A program made the position numbers and the translations under genes. The notes under the pieces were generated by a model. That model saw only the letters and a list, made by a program, of their open reading frames with translations. It was not told the origin of the DNA and ran no database searches. From JAAUTS01 sp038250235 (GTDB taxonomy: Bacteria > Verrucomicrobiota > Verrucomicrobiia > Methylacidiphilales > JAAUTS01), in the NCBI GenBank assembly GCA_038250235.1, contig JBBSCO010000042.1, positions 1-25,814 on the forward strand: DNA of 25,814 nt. The letters are read 5' to 3'. How positions within the stretch are numbered: the stretch's first letter is position 1; each line of letters begins with the position of its first letter. This document shows, piece by piece, positions 14,729-22,977 of this stretch.

Positions 14729-16492
14729 TTAGTAAAGCATGATATTTTCCTGAGGATAGTGGCAATCCCGGGAACGTTCACGGTGAAAAAGACTCCAGAG
14801 AACGGATAAAATACCCAATCTACCGGCAAACATGCAGAGGATCAGTGTCCATTTGCCGACCGGACCGAGTTCTGCAGAAACACCCACGCTGAGCCCGACG
14901 GTGGAGAGGGCGGAGATGACTTCAAAAAACGCGCCTGGGGTTTTCACATTTTCCGCAGAAACCAGGATCAAAGTGGCGGTGACGGCGGAGATGCCATAGA
15001 GAAGGCAGAGTGCCATGGCCCGGGCACAAAGTGTTTCGCTAATTTCCCGGTTAAAAAGCCGTATGCGCTCATCACCATAAATAAGGGATTTGAAATAAAC
15101 CAGAACTGTCGCGATGGTGGTAACCTTCAATCCTCCTGCGGTGGATCCGGGTGATCCGCCGATCACCATGAGAAGTGTGATGATTCCGATGCTGAAGGGG
15201 GTTAGGGCCGAGAACTCCATTGTCTGAAATCCGGCGGTGCGGGGCATGACGGCAAGGAAAAAGGAGGAGAGTCCTTTTTCGATCCCTGATTTTCCAGTAA
15301 AATAGTCTCCGGATTCGGCCATCAGGAAAGCGATGGTTCCTGCCAGGAGGAGGAAGAGATTGGCATAGAGGATGACCTTGGTCTGCATGTGCAGACCTTT
15401 GACCTGGCGTCTTCCCGGGAGGTGAAACAAATCGACCAGGGTCGGGATGCCGATACCGCCGAGAATGACGAGCAGGGCCAAGGTTGTCAGGCTGGGCCAG
15501 TTTTGGGAAAAGAGCGGATGGGCCAGGCCGCCCTCCACATTGGTGAAGCCGGCGTTGCAGAAGGCTGAAACAGAATGGAACAAGGCCATGCCTGCGCGGT
15601 CCAAGGGGTCAGGGACGGTCTCTTTCCAGATAAACCAAAGAGTCACGGCTCCGATGGCCTCGATAAAAAAGGTAATGGCGGTAATCCGTAGAAGGATGTC
15701 GCTGATGCGGTCGAAGACATCTGCCTGAACCAGATCCTGCAGTGTGACGCGCTCACGGAAGCCCATGGAACCGCCGAAGAAAACCACCACGCAGGCAGCG
15801 AGAGTCATGATGCCCAGCCCTCCGATCTGGATCAGGGCCAGGAGAATAACTTCCCCGGTAAAGGTAAACGAAAGTCCTGTATCCATGACGGTAAGGCCGG
15901 TGACACTCACAGCGCTGGTCGAAGTGAAGAAGGCATCGGTCAGGGTGATGGGGGCTTCCGTTGATTTTGGCAGCATAAGTGCAAAGGTTCCCAAAAGGAT
16001 CAGGGCGGCGAAGGTGATTACTGCGACGGAAGCGGGCTTGATTCTGGACTGGGCAAAGCGGGCCAGGGAGTGGCCGAGAAGACGGAGGAGTTCCAGGGCG
16101 ATGTAACACTGAAAAAAGAGGATGCAGACAGTGGTCAACTGGGCGGTGGTGAAACCGCTCTTCTCAAAAAAGTCCGCAAGCCATCCGAGGTTGGGCACGA
16201 GCAAAATGAGGAGGAGGAGAGGAGGAAGCAAGGAAAGCAGGTAGGTCAGCCAGCGACGCCGGAGCAGGGCGGTGCGGTGGGAAGCCAGGGCCAGACGGAT
16301 CCAAGCACTGAGGGCAAAAAAGACGGCGGTTCCTAACTCATAGCGGTGCAGCCAGGTGCTCCATTCCTGGGTTAAATGGAATCCATATTCTGCCACCAAT
16401 GCCGCAGAGGTGGGTAAAAAGAGAAGCAGGGCGATACGATCCAGGCAAAGCTTGATCTTGCCCGCGAGGGTTTGTGGGACGTGCCAGGGCAT
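14729..16492 (-). CDS. ktrB: K+ transporter KtrB/TrkH family with N-terminal membrane extension
   Basis: 587 residues, longer than usual KtrB (about 450). The four pore repeats are visible with their filter glycines: SAVSVTGLTV (Gly199), SAFCNAGFTN (Gly315), MPRTAGFQT (Gly421) and ALSTVGLSVG (Gly533). IGGSPGSTAGGLKVTT (445-459) is the SKT-family hallmark. It takes up K+ across the inner membrane under control of KtrA, encoded 20 bases downstream. The first 150 residues add about four hydrophobic segments (near 18-37, 52-70, 82-101, 118-138) before the pore. The stretch AWIRLALASHR...LRRRWLTYLLSLLPPLLLL resembles the S2-S3 region of voltage-sensor-like modules; that comparison is inference. 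Confidence 0.94.
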   Translation of the reverse strand: MPWHVPQTLAGKIKLCLDRIALLLFLPTSAALVAEYGFHLTQEWSTWLHRYELGTAVFFALSAWIRLALASHRTALLRRRWLTYLLSLLPPLLLLILLVPNLGWLADFFEKSGFTTAQLTTVCILFFQCYIALELLRLLGHSLARFAQSRIKPASVAVITFAALILLGTFALMLPKSTEAPITLTDAFFTSTSAVSVTGLTVMDTGLSFTFTGEVILLALIQIGGLGIMTLAACVVVFFGGSMGFRERVTLQDLVQADVFDRISDILLRITAITFFIEAIGAVTLWFIWKETVPDPLDRAGMALFHSVSAFCNAGFTNVEGGLAHPLFSQNWPSLTTLALLVILGGIGIPTLVDLFHLPGRRQVKGLHMQTKVILYANLFLLLAGTIAFLMAESGDYFTGKSGIEKGLSSFFLAVMPRTAGFQTMEFSALTPFSIGIITLLMVIGGSPGSTAGGLKVTTIATVLVYFKSLIYGDERIRLFNREISETLCARAMALCLLYGISAVTATLILVSAENVKTPGAFFEVISALSTVGLSVGVSAELGPVGKWTLILCMFAGRLGILSVLWSLFHRERSRDCHYPQENIMLY

Positions 16493-16533
16493 TCGTTTGT
16501 GTCAGGGGAGGGTGGTTCCGTCAGCAGCCTGCC

Positions 16534-18645
16534 TCAGGCGGTAGGGGTGTAGTAATACTTGTAGTAACTGTAGTGATAATAGTCTGGAAGATTGGTGTCA
16601 ATACAGTTGAAAATCATGCCCAGCACATTGACCTGGCGTTGATACAGGATATCCAGTGAGTTATGTGTCAGGCGGGATGAGGTGTGGGAGGCACGCATGA
16701 CCATAAGAACGCCGTCCATCTTGGGAGCAAGACTGGGTGTATCGTCTGTGGCCATGATGGGAGGGCTGTCATAGACCACGTAATCATAGGCTTCCCGGGT
16801 TTCTTTGATCAGGAGATCTGCCGCCGGACTTAAGACAAGCTCACCGACATGCGAGAGCGTTTTCCCGCGGGGGATGAAGGAAAGGTTTTCTACCTGGGTG
16901 TTGCGGACCACTTCACGCCAGGAAGTTTGTTGGCTCAGAACTTCGGAGAGGCCGGGACTGGAGGGGCTGTCCAGATCGGCATGAATGAGGCCTTTTCTCA
17001 AGTCGGCATCGATCAAAAGAACCTTGGAACCGGAGAAGGCCAGCGTGCAGGCCAGGTTGCAGGCCACGGTTGATTTGCCCTCGTTGGGAATGGCACTGGT
17101 GATGAGAAGGGTCTTGGGCCGTTCTTTTTCCATGGCCATATACATGAGGGAGGAGCGGATGTTGCGGAAGGCTTCCGCATAGATCTGGCGTTCGTCGTTC
17201 TGGCTCAGAACGGGAACACGTTTACCATCGATCACCGGCTCCAGAGGGATTTGGCCCAGAACCTGTTCCTCAAAATGCTCCCTTAATTCCGTAAAGGAAT
17301 TTACCCGGTCATCGATACGGTCAAGAAGGAATAAAATGCCTGTGCCAACAGCCAGGCCGAAGAGAAGGCCTATAGCCAGGCTACCGGCCCAGCCCTTTTT
17401 AGTGGAAACGCCTGCTGAGGCATACTCAAGTATTCCGATGGTGCTCTGGGAGGTGCTGCTGGCGACATTGATGTTTTGAATGCTGCTGAGCAATTGTTCC
17501 CGGGTTGTTTTGGTCAGATCCCGCGCGGATCTGAGCTGGTCAAATTCTACCATGCGTCGATTGGCGGCGAGGGCTTTGACCTGCCATTCTGTCATCAGCG
17601 TTTCGGAATTGTTGATGTTGAGATTCAGCGAATCGCGGCGGGCTTTGAGGCGCCCGATGCTCTGGGTGCGGAAGACATCAAGCAAGCGCTCCTTGCTGGC
17701 GATCTGTTCCCGCAATTGGCTGAGCTTGGGGTGTTGTGGTTTGAGATTGATGGAAAGTTCTTTGAGTTGGTTTTTGCGAAAGTCAATTTCCTTCTTGGCT
17801 TTCTGGTATTCGGCCTCAGGGCCCTCCTGGAAAAGTTCCCCGGCGGCATCAAGAGTGTCGGTGCGGCCATTATTTTCGGTTTTGTCTGCCGAAATGCCCA
17901 ATAGAATACTGTCCAGAAGTTGGAATTCCTTGCGTTTATCGGCCACTTCTTTCTCCAGTTGAACCAGATACTCCCCTGCGGTATTGCCTTGCTCTTTCAG
18001 AACCACGACATCGTTACTTTTCTGGAAGGCAAAGAGTTCTTCTTCCTGCAACTTGTATTCCTTTTCCAGTTTGAGCAGTTCTTCCATCAAGGTTGCCAGG
18101 GTCTTATCCGAGGTCTGCTCCCGCATCTGTTCCTTAAACCTGGTGAACTCTTCCATGGCGGCATCCAGAAAGGCCCGGGTGTAGAGAGGTTCTGCCCCTG
18201 TGGCTTGAAGGCCAAAGACGGAAGTTTTCGGCGACTGGAAAGCCTTGATGGCAACGCTTGATTGGGCCAGGTCCGGTTTGGTGGCCCGGACTCGTTCGGC
18301 GGCGCGGCGGTTGACCTCAAGGCCTTCCATCAGTAGAAGTTGCGTTCCAAAAAAGTTGGTCATCTCTTCGCTGTAAAGCGCCTTTTCCTGCGTGGTCATG
18401 CGGGGTTCCACCATCATGCGGGCACTGGAAACATAGACGGGGGCCGAACGGAATATATTATAGCTCTGGTAGCAGAGAGCCAGTCCAACGCACACAGCCA
18501 CCACCCACCAACGGCGTTTGATCAGTGCCTTGTAACGGTGGAGCTTGGTAAAAAAGGCCGCAGACCATGAGGCCATGACGGCGGGCTGATTTAAAGGAAC
18601 CGGGGATTGCATAGGATTGAAAAAGCTTCTTAGAAATTGATCCAC
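16534..18645 (-). CDS. Wzc-like polysaccharide copolymerase / tyrosine autokinase
   Basis: 703 residues. An N-terminal Wzz domain begins with a membrane helix (about 46-62), followed by a long periplasmic coiled region (about 160-390) and a second helix (419-441). The C-terminal cytoplasmic BY-kinase has Walker A SAIPNEGKST (517-526), Walker A' LLIDADLR (543-550), Walker B YVVYDSPP (622-629) and a tail with eight tyrosines between 689 and 699. The family controls chain length and export of exopolysaccharide through cyclic autophosphorylation. It works with the Wza-like protein encoded immediately upstream, and the two genes overlap by 16 bases if the GTG at 18645 is used. An ATG at 18612 would remove the overlap and shorten the protein by 11 residues; I cannot decide between them. 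KtrB follows 41 bases downstream. Confidence 0.95.
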   Translation of the reverse strand: MDQFLRSFFNPMQSPVPLNQPAVMASWSAAFFTKLHRYKALIKRRWWVVAVCVGLALCYQSYNIFRSAPVYVSSARMMVEPRMTTQEKALYSEEMTNFFGTQLLLMEGLEVNRRAAERVRATKPDLAQSSVAIKAFQSPKTSVFGLQATGAEPLYTRAFLDAAMEEFTRFKEQMREQTSDKTLATLMEELLKLEKEYKLQEEELFAFQKSNDVVVLKEQGNTAGEYLVQLEKEVADKRKEFQLLDSILLGISADKTENNGRTDTLDAAGELFQEGPEAEYQKAKKEIDFRKNQLKELSINLKPQHPKLSQLREQIASKERLLDVFRTQSIGRLKARRDSLNLNINNSETLMTEWQVKALAANRRMVEFDQLRSARDLTKTTREQLLSSIQNINVASSTSQSTIGILEYASAGVSTKKGWAGSLAIGLLFGLAVGTGILFLLDRIDDRVNSFTELREHFEEQVLGQIPLEPVIDGKRVPVLSQNDERQIYAEAFRNIRSSLMYMAMEKERPKTLLITSAIPNEGKSTVACNLACTLAFSGSKVLLIDADLRKGLIHADLDSPSSPGLSEVLSQQTSWREVVRNTQVENLSFIPRGKTLSHVGELVLSPAADLLIKETREAYDYVVYDSPPIMATDDTPSLAPKMDGVLMVMRASHTSSRLTHNSLDILYQRQVNVLGMIFNCIDTNLPDYYHYSYYKYYYTPTA

Positions 18646-19559
18646 TTTTCGGAGACGATGATGGTGTCCCCGCCCTCGACTTCCACATCCTTATCCATCC
18701 GGCCTTTTTCCAAAACGGCTCCGACATCCACAAAAAATTCTTTAAAATCCTTGGGGCCATCGCCCGTTTTCCGGACCACTTTGACTCTTCCCTTGTTACC
18801 GTATTCGGTGAATCCGCCTACAGCCATGACTGCCCTGCTGACGGTCAATTTTTCCCCGGACGAAATATTGAGACCCCCGGGTTGCTTCACGGCCCCGGTG
18901 ACGAAAACCCTGCCCAATGATCCCATGGCGGGAACGATAACAAAATCTCCCGGCTCCAATTCGATATCGAGCTCGGATTTGCCCTCTTCCATAATCTTAT
19001 AAAGGTCTACGGTAAGGGTCTTTTTGTCCTCGGGTTTGTCCCCTGTTTTGCGTTCGACACGGACATTGCTGCGGTCGGCTCCGGGTGCGAAGCCGCCGGA
19101 TTTGAGAACGGCCTTGCTGAGAGTGAATGTTTCATCGACGGGTATGTCCAGGGAGCCGATCTGTGCCAAGGCACCGGACAGATAAATTTTTCCACGAACC
19201 TTGCGCATCTGGTTTTTAGAAATGATGACCGTGGCGCGGTTGTAGAGGTTTTTTTCCAACAGAGCTTTTATTTCAGTCGCTAGTTCAAAACAGGTTTTAC
19301 CAAAAGCTTTCACTCTCCCGTAATAGGGAAGGTTGATGTCCCCCGTCTCCATCACCTGAAGGGTGATGGTGTCATCAAGATCTTCGGCAACGCGGTAGTT
19401 AATTTCGTCCCCATATCCAAGTTTGGTTTTATTGTCTAGGAGGGACATCGGGTCTATACTGACAGCCGGGGGCGTTACGACATTTTCCGTGGATAGGATA
19501 AAGCCCTGGCCCGACCAGAGGATCAGGCAAAGCGAGGCTGTTTTGAGGCCAAATCTCAC
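18630..19559 (-). CDS. Polysaccharide export (OPX/Wza-like) protein with two SLBB domains, short form
   Basis: 309 residues. A hydrophobic N-terminal segment (about 6-23) acts as signal peptide or anchor; no lipobox is visible, unlike E. coli Wza. The polysaccharide-export domain (about 45-115) includes LGYGDEINYRV and ETGDINLPYYGRV. Two SLBB domains follow (about 122-208 and 216-306), with repeats of IYLSGALAQIGSL and VFVTGAVKQPGGL type. The protein ends at VSEKWINF directly after the second SLBB, so the C-terminal amphipathic helix that forms the outer-membrane pore in E. coli Wza is not apparent. The start is a GTG at 19559. It precedes the Wzc-like gene and follows a beta-barrel gene after a 397-base gap; the barrel may supply the outer-membrane passage. 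Confidence 0.93.
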   Translation of the reverse strand: MRFGLKTASLCLILWSGQGFILSTENVVTPPAVSIDPMSLLDNKTKLGYGDEINYRVAEDLDDTITLQVMETGDINLPYYGRVKAFGKTCFELATEIKALLEKNLYNRATVIISKNQMRKVRGKIYLSGALAQIGSLDIPVDETFTLSKAVLKSGGFAPGADRSNVRVERKTGDKPEDKKTLTVDLYKIMEEGKSELDIELEPGDFVIVPAMGSLGRVFVTGAVKQPGGLNISSGEKLTVSRAVMAVGGFTEYGNKGRVKVVRKTGDGPKDFKEFFVDVGAVLEKGRMDKDVEVEGGDTIIVSEKWINF

Positions 19560-19956
19560 AATGGTAACTATAGTCCGTCCGGGCCTTCCTGTCTAAGGAA
19601 TATCAGTGTTAAGAAACCGGAAAGAAGAAAGGTGGAGATGATCGTTTGCCCCCAAAGAAAAGCGTATAGGTCGGACAAGACCATCTAGTAAGAGGGCCCG
19701 ACGCCGGATTCGCGGAGGCGCAGGCCTTTTGATCAATGGGTGGAATCGGGAGTAGTAAGAGCTCGGAACAAAGGTCTGCGGATAAAAACCAGAAGAGCAC
19801 ACATCATAAAATGGTGGGTGATCGCAGGGCCGATCACTCGGCTACGTTCAGGATTACAATAAAAGGAGTCAACCCTTACCTGTGTCGTCCTGTATGGAGT
19901 AAAGGATTGGGAGGGATCCAGAGACTGACCCACCCATTATTCGATCCTGCAGGACA
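19560..19956 (-). promoter_or_regulatory. 397-base non-coding gap between the beta-barrel and Wza-like genes
   Basis: No credible gene is present; open frames here are short, overlap each other in several phases and are rich in Pro, Arg and Ser. The gap holds a strong hairpin (19816-19839), a 10-base palindrome TCCTGCAGGA (19945-19954) and a small stem around the barrel stop codon. It may carry a promoter or structured leader for the Wza-like gene. I recognise no known riboswitch and no sigma-54 site. Confidence 0.45.
19816..19839. other. Strong hairpin inside the export-operon leader
   Basis: GTGATCG at 19818-19824 and CGATCAC at 19831-19837 are perfectly complementary around a six-base loop CAGGGC. 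A G-U and a G-C pair extend the stem to nine. No T-run follows on either strand, so it is more likely a structural or regulatory RNA element, or an operator, than an intrinsic terminator. Confidence 0.5.
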
Positions 19957-21192
19957 CTAAAAAGTGTAGCGGAAGTCGATGGTGATTTTGTGCTGGTAAT
20001 AGTCGCGGCCGAAAGCATTGGACTCTTTTTCCGTGTAGAGATAACTGAGCGTGGATGTCAGTTTTTTAGTCCAAGCATAACCCAGAGAAGGGCCGCCACC
20101 GTAACGGACGTAGTTGTCACCGATAATCCCGCCGGACTGGTCTCCGAATTCAACAAAGGCCGTGGTTCCAAGCAACACATTGCGCGCGATCGTCCAGGAT
20201 GTGTCGTAGCGGACTTCCCAGATTTCAGTAAAATTCGAAAAGGTTCCCAAATCCACGCTGCGGGAGGCCATGAGGCTGTGCCGGAGGTGGCGGTTGACGC
20301 GGTGGCTGATGTCGCCATTTAGACTGTAGCTCAATAGGTCGTCCTGGTCACCATTCAGGCCCCCGGTATCAAACTGCCCCAACTCCAATGCGGCCGAGGC
20401 GCCGACATTGATGTTTTCCGTCAGCTTGGATCGGATAAAGGGTCCGACAGAAAGGCGCATGCCGTCATTTTGGACATTTCCTTCGTAATCATTCAGGGAG
20501 CCAAAGGCTTGGACACCAATCACGGTTTCGGGGCCTATCTGGAAGCTTGCTTTGGCTTTGGCTCCCTGGGTTGAGCGGTCCAGGTAGTCGAATTCGCTCG
20601 TGGTGGACCAGTAATTTTCCTGGTAAACACCCAGCAACAATTCCACATCATTCAAATCCCAGGTTCCATCTATCCCGGCCCGGTTAATGAATCGGCCGTA
20701 GTTGAGGGAATTGCTGATCGCCCCGTTTTCTATCGGATCCTGCTCATAGCTGATGTAATCGTAAAGGTTGAAACGGAAATCGCCTGCCACTACGTCAAAG
20801 TCAAACCCAGTGTTGGAGTCGGGACTCAAAATGGGGGCTTCGCTGTCTGCTGCGGGATTAAGAAGATGTTTGTCATACGAGATCCCCAAGCCAACCCTCA
20901 GCGTGTTGGACTGAGTCATCGGCCAGACTGCGGTCAGATTCGTGTAAGGCGTAATGATATAGTCCTCTAGGCGATCAAATTCCGACAGGTTAATGTTATC
21001 GCTGTAAGTTCCCCGGATTCCGGATTCAACCCGGATCATGACTGGGCCCACCTTGAGATTGTAATCCTCCTGTTGGGCGGAAAGGGTGTCAGGGAAAATT
21101 GGGCACAGGGCGCAAAGACACAGGCATGTTAAGACACGGCGGCGGAGGCCGTGTATTAGTTTTTTGCCTTCGTTGATTTTGAACACAGTCAT
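19957..21192 (-). CDS. Outer-membrane beta-barrel protein associated with polysaccharide export
   Basis: About 411 residues from the ATG at 21192. The frame is open to a TTG at 21330, but a signal peptide (GLRRRVLTCLCLCALC...LSA-QQ) begins shortly after the internal ATGs at 21222 and 21192, so the start is one of these. The mature part consists of alternating beta strands rich in aromatic residues and Gly/Asn turns (RGTYSDNINLSE, VGLGISYDKHL, YGGGPSLGYAWTKKL). It ends in a terminal Phe (FRYTF), as needed for Bam-dependent insertion. Families of this kind (BBP2-like, PF10082-type) are common in exopolysaccharide loci. Its position ahead of the Wza-like and Wzc-like genes suggests an outer-membrane conduit for the polymer. 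Strand number and family need a profile search. Confidence 0.82.
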   Translation of the reverse strand: MTVFKINEGKKLIHGLRRRVLTCLCLCALCPIFPDTLSAQQEDYNLKVGPVMIRVESGIRGTYSDNINLSEFDRLEDYIITPYTNLTAVWPMTQSNTLRVGLGISYDKHLLNPAADSEAPILSPDSNTGFDFDVVAGDFRFNLYDYISYEQDPIENGAISNSLNYGRFINRAGIDGTWDLNDVELLLGVYQENYWSTTSEFDYLDRSTQGAKAKASFQIGPETVIGVQAFGSLNDYEGNVQNDGMRLSVGPFIRSKLTENINVGASAALELGQFDTGGLNGDQDDLLSYSLNGDISHRVNRHLRHSLMASRSVDLGTFSNFTEIWEVRYDTSWTIARNVLLGTTAFVEFGDQSGGIIGDNYVRYGGGPSLGYAWTKKLTSTLSYLYTEKESNAFGRDYYQHKITIDFRYTF

Positions 21193-21241
21193 GCATGGGC
21201 TGGTGAGCCGTCTGTGAATCATAAGCGGAAGACAAATCTTG

Positions 21242-21272
21242 TCTACACTGTTTTTATTTGAAAATGCGTCAA
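21242..21272 (-). promoter_or_regulatory. Possible sigma-70-type promoter for the beta-barrel gene
   Basis: On the minus strand TTGACG (21272-21267) is followed after 19 bases by TGTAGA (21247-21242). The spacer is longer than optimal. A start of transcription near 21235 would leave a short leader before the ATG at 21222 or 21192, consistent with the internal start chosen for the barrel gene. The match is weak. Confidence 0.25.
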
Positions 21273-21455
21273 AAGAAGCCCTTTTGTAAATAAAACCTAT
21301 TTTTAGCCTTGAGTTTTTGTTTCGAGTCAATAGAAGGAGGGTTTTTTTACAGACCCCCCGGGTTTTTCGTTCTAATCCAGCTTTTATCGCTCCTTACGTG
21401 AGGATTTTACGCTTGGATGCTTGATTATCCTGCGATTCTCTCTAGAACTGATTGA

Positions 21456-22859
21456 ATGAAGCTGTCTGTGTGTTTATTAAGGTGGTCGTTGCTGGGTGCA
21501 TTTCTATTATCGGCAAGTGCCCTTTCAGTTTATGCTGAGACCGACATAACGCGTGAGCTCAAGAAAACCCCACAGTTAACTACACGTCAACGTGAGAATT
21601 TTCCGGTGAACCTTGCCCGGGCCAATCTAGGTGCTGAAATCAAGTCTTCACGACCCGGTTCCATTGTTGAGTCGGTGCTGGGCACTCTTGGCGGGGAGGA
21701 GAGCAATCAGTCGGAGTTCGGGCTCATTTCCTCCGATAGCTCCATTTCCTATCCTCTGCCCGAAGGTGCGACTTCTTTTATTGTCACACTTCCTTTTCTC
21801 AGCGCCAACAATCAGTTCACTTTCGCGAATGACAGCGGTGGCCAGGGCAAGGTGTCCATTTTTGTATCGTCAACTGCTCTGGAATTTGGCAGCCCCAAAT
21901 GGAAAAAGGCCTCGGAACCGGTAAGTTTTGCTACCAACGGTTCGGTCAAAGTCGAGTTTCCGATGATCGAGGGACAGTGGGTCAAAATTGATTACCAGAT
22001 GACCAAAGCAGGCCGCATCAACGGCTTCGGCATCTTTGGTGAAACAAAAAATTCCGGCCTGGTGGAAAAACCCCAGCAGGTAAAAGAAACCCAGCCTATT
22101 TCCCAGATTGTGAATTACAACTACGCCGACATTGTCACCAGCGTCGCCACGGTATCCCACGTTTCTTCCTACGGTCCCAACTTTGACCTGGCCAAAGCCT
22201 ATAACATGATTGACGACAATACCGGTTCTTATTACGACTTTTCGCCGGAAGACGCCACCCCGATTGTGGTGGTCGACCTTGGCTTCACCGAATCCATCCG
22301 CCGTGTCACCGCCAATTATGAGACTGGCCCGGGAGTGATGGAATTGTACGTCATGAACAAGCTTCCGGATGGCAATGAAATTCCTGCTGACAAACCCTCC
22401 GGTGCTCCCCAGATCCTGGTTTTACCCGAAGACTTTTTTGATCGATACGAACCCTTCCGTGTTGTTGATACCGGTCCGGCAAAGCGCAAGGCTTCCACGA
22501 CTTTTGACCTGACTCCCATGCGCTTTATCATGTTGCGCTGGGTTCCGGAAGGAAGAGGCGGTGCTTCAAAAACCAGAACTGCCCTGCGGATGCCTTCCAA
22601 TCCAGATTATTTTCTGGCTTCCACCCAGCTCACAACCTTCCTGCCACTGCTTCTCGGACAGGCAACACCTCCTCCGGCCTTGGGCCTTCGCGTGATGGAA
22701 ATCAATGCCTTCGGCAACACAGCCAAGAGACGCTATGGTCTGGATCGCTCGCGGGAACGTGCTTTGAGCAACGCGGTCAAGCCTGAGACCAGTATCCCCA
22801 AGGATCCACCAATTATTCCGACGCCTCCCGCTCCTCCTGTTCCCACGGTCAGTCCCTGA
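21456..22859 (+). CDS. Exported discoidin-like (F5/8 type C-like) protein of unknown function
   Basis: 467 residues. A clear signal peptide (MKLSVCLLRWSLLGAFLLSA...VYA) is probably cut before Glu28. The region from about 70 to 200 is a beta-sandwich-like stretch with SISYPLPEGATSFIV. From about 228 a second domain reads VATVSHVSSYGPNFD...AYNMIDDNTGSYYDFSP and IVVVDLGFTESIRRV, which has the order of a galactose-binding/discoidin fold (an Ile-Asp-Asp-x-x-x-Gly turn, then a VDLG strand). The C-terminus is a Pro-rich tail (PPIIPTPPAPPVPTVSP). It is expected in the periplasm or at the surface, perhaps binding a glycan. It is divergently oriented to the export operon with 263 bases between the starts. 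No Shine-Dalgarno sequence is seen before the ATG. Function is not known. Confidence 0.8.
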   Translation: MKLSVCLLRWSLLGAFLLSASALSVYAETDITRELKKTPQLTTRQRENFPVNLARANLGAEIKSSRPGSIVESVLGTLGGEESNQSEFGLISSDSSISYPLPEGATSFIVTLPFLSANNQFTFANDSGGQGKVSIFVSSTALEFGSPKWKKASEPVSFATNGSVKVEFPMIEGQWVKIDYQMTKAGRINGFGIFGETKNSGLVEKPQQVKETQPISQIVNYNYADIVTSVATVSHVSSYGPNFDLAKAYNMIDDNTGSYYDFSPEDATPIVVVDLGFTESIRRVTANYETGPGVMELYVMNKLPDGNEIPADKPSGAPQILVLPEDFFDRYEPFRVVDTGPAKRKASTTFDLTPMRFIMLRWVPEGRGGASKTRTALRMPSNPDYFLASTQLTTFLPLLLGQATPPPALGLRVMEINAFGNTAKRRYGLDRSRERALSNAVKPETSIPKDPPIIPTPPAPPVPTVSP

Positions 22860-22935
22860 CAGATCCTTTTTTCTCTTTGGCAGTCCCTCCCGGGTGCTCC
22901 GGACGGTAATAGGACAGACGGCTTTCCTTTTTGGA

Positions 22936-22952
22936 TGGCACTATTTATGCTT
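22936..22952 (+). promoter_or_regulatory. Sigma-54-type promoter
   Basis: TGGCAC-TATTT-ATGCTT matches the -24/-12 consensus TGGCAC-N5-TTGCW with a single mismatch. The GG at 22937-22938 and GC at 22949-22950 have the required 10-base spacing. The predicted start of transcription (about 22961) lies just before the strong Shine-Dalgarno AGGAGGT (22966-22972) and the ATG at 22978. Activation would need an enhancer-binding protein, which is not encoded here. Confidence 0.55.
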
Positions 22953-22977
22953 TAAATCTGAGCTCAGGAGGTAACTG

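Noticed and set aside
19593..19960. Several 63-74 residue frames in the gap before the Wza-like gene
   Set aside because: They overlap each other on both strands, have biased composition and no start signals or conserved pattern.
21266..21281. Sigma-54-like GG...GC upstream of the beta-barrel gene
   Set aside because: Spacing between GG and GC is 11 rather than the required 10, and flanking bases do not fit.
21350..21378. ACCC-CCC-GGGT followed by T-run as a terminator
   Set aside because: A four-base stem with a three-base loop in a divergent promoter region; no gene ends there.
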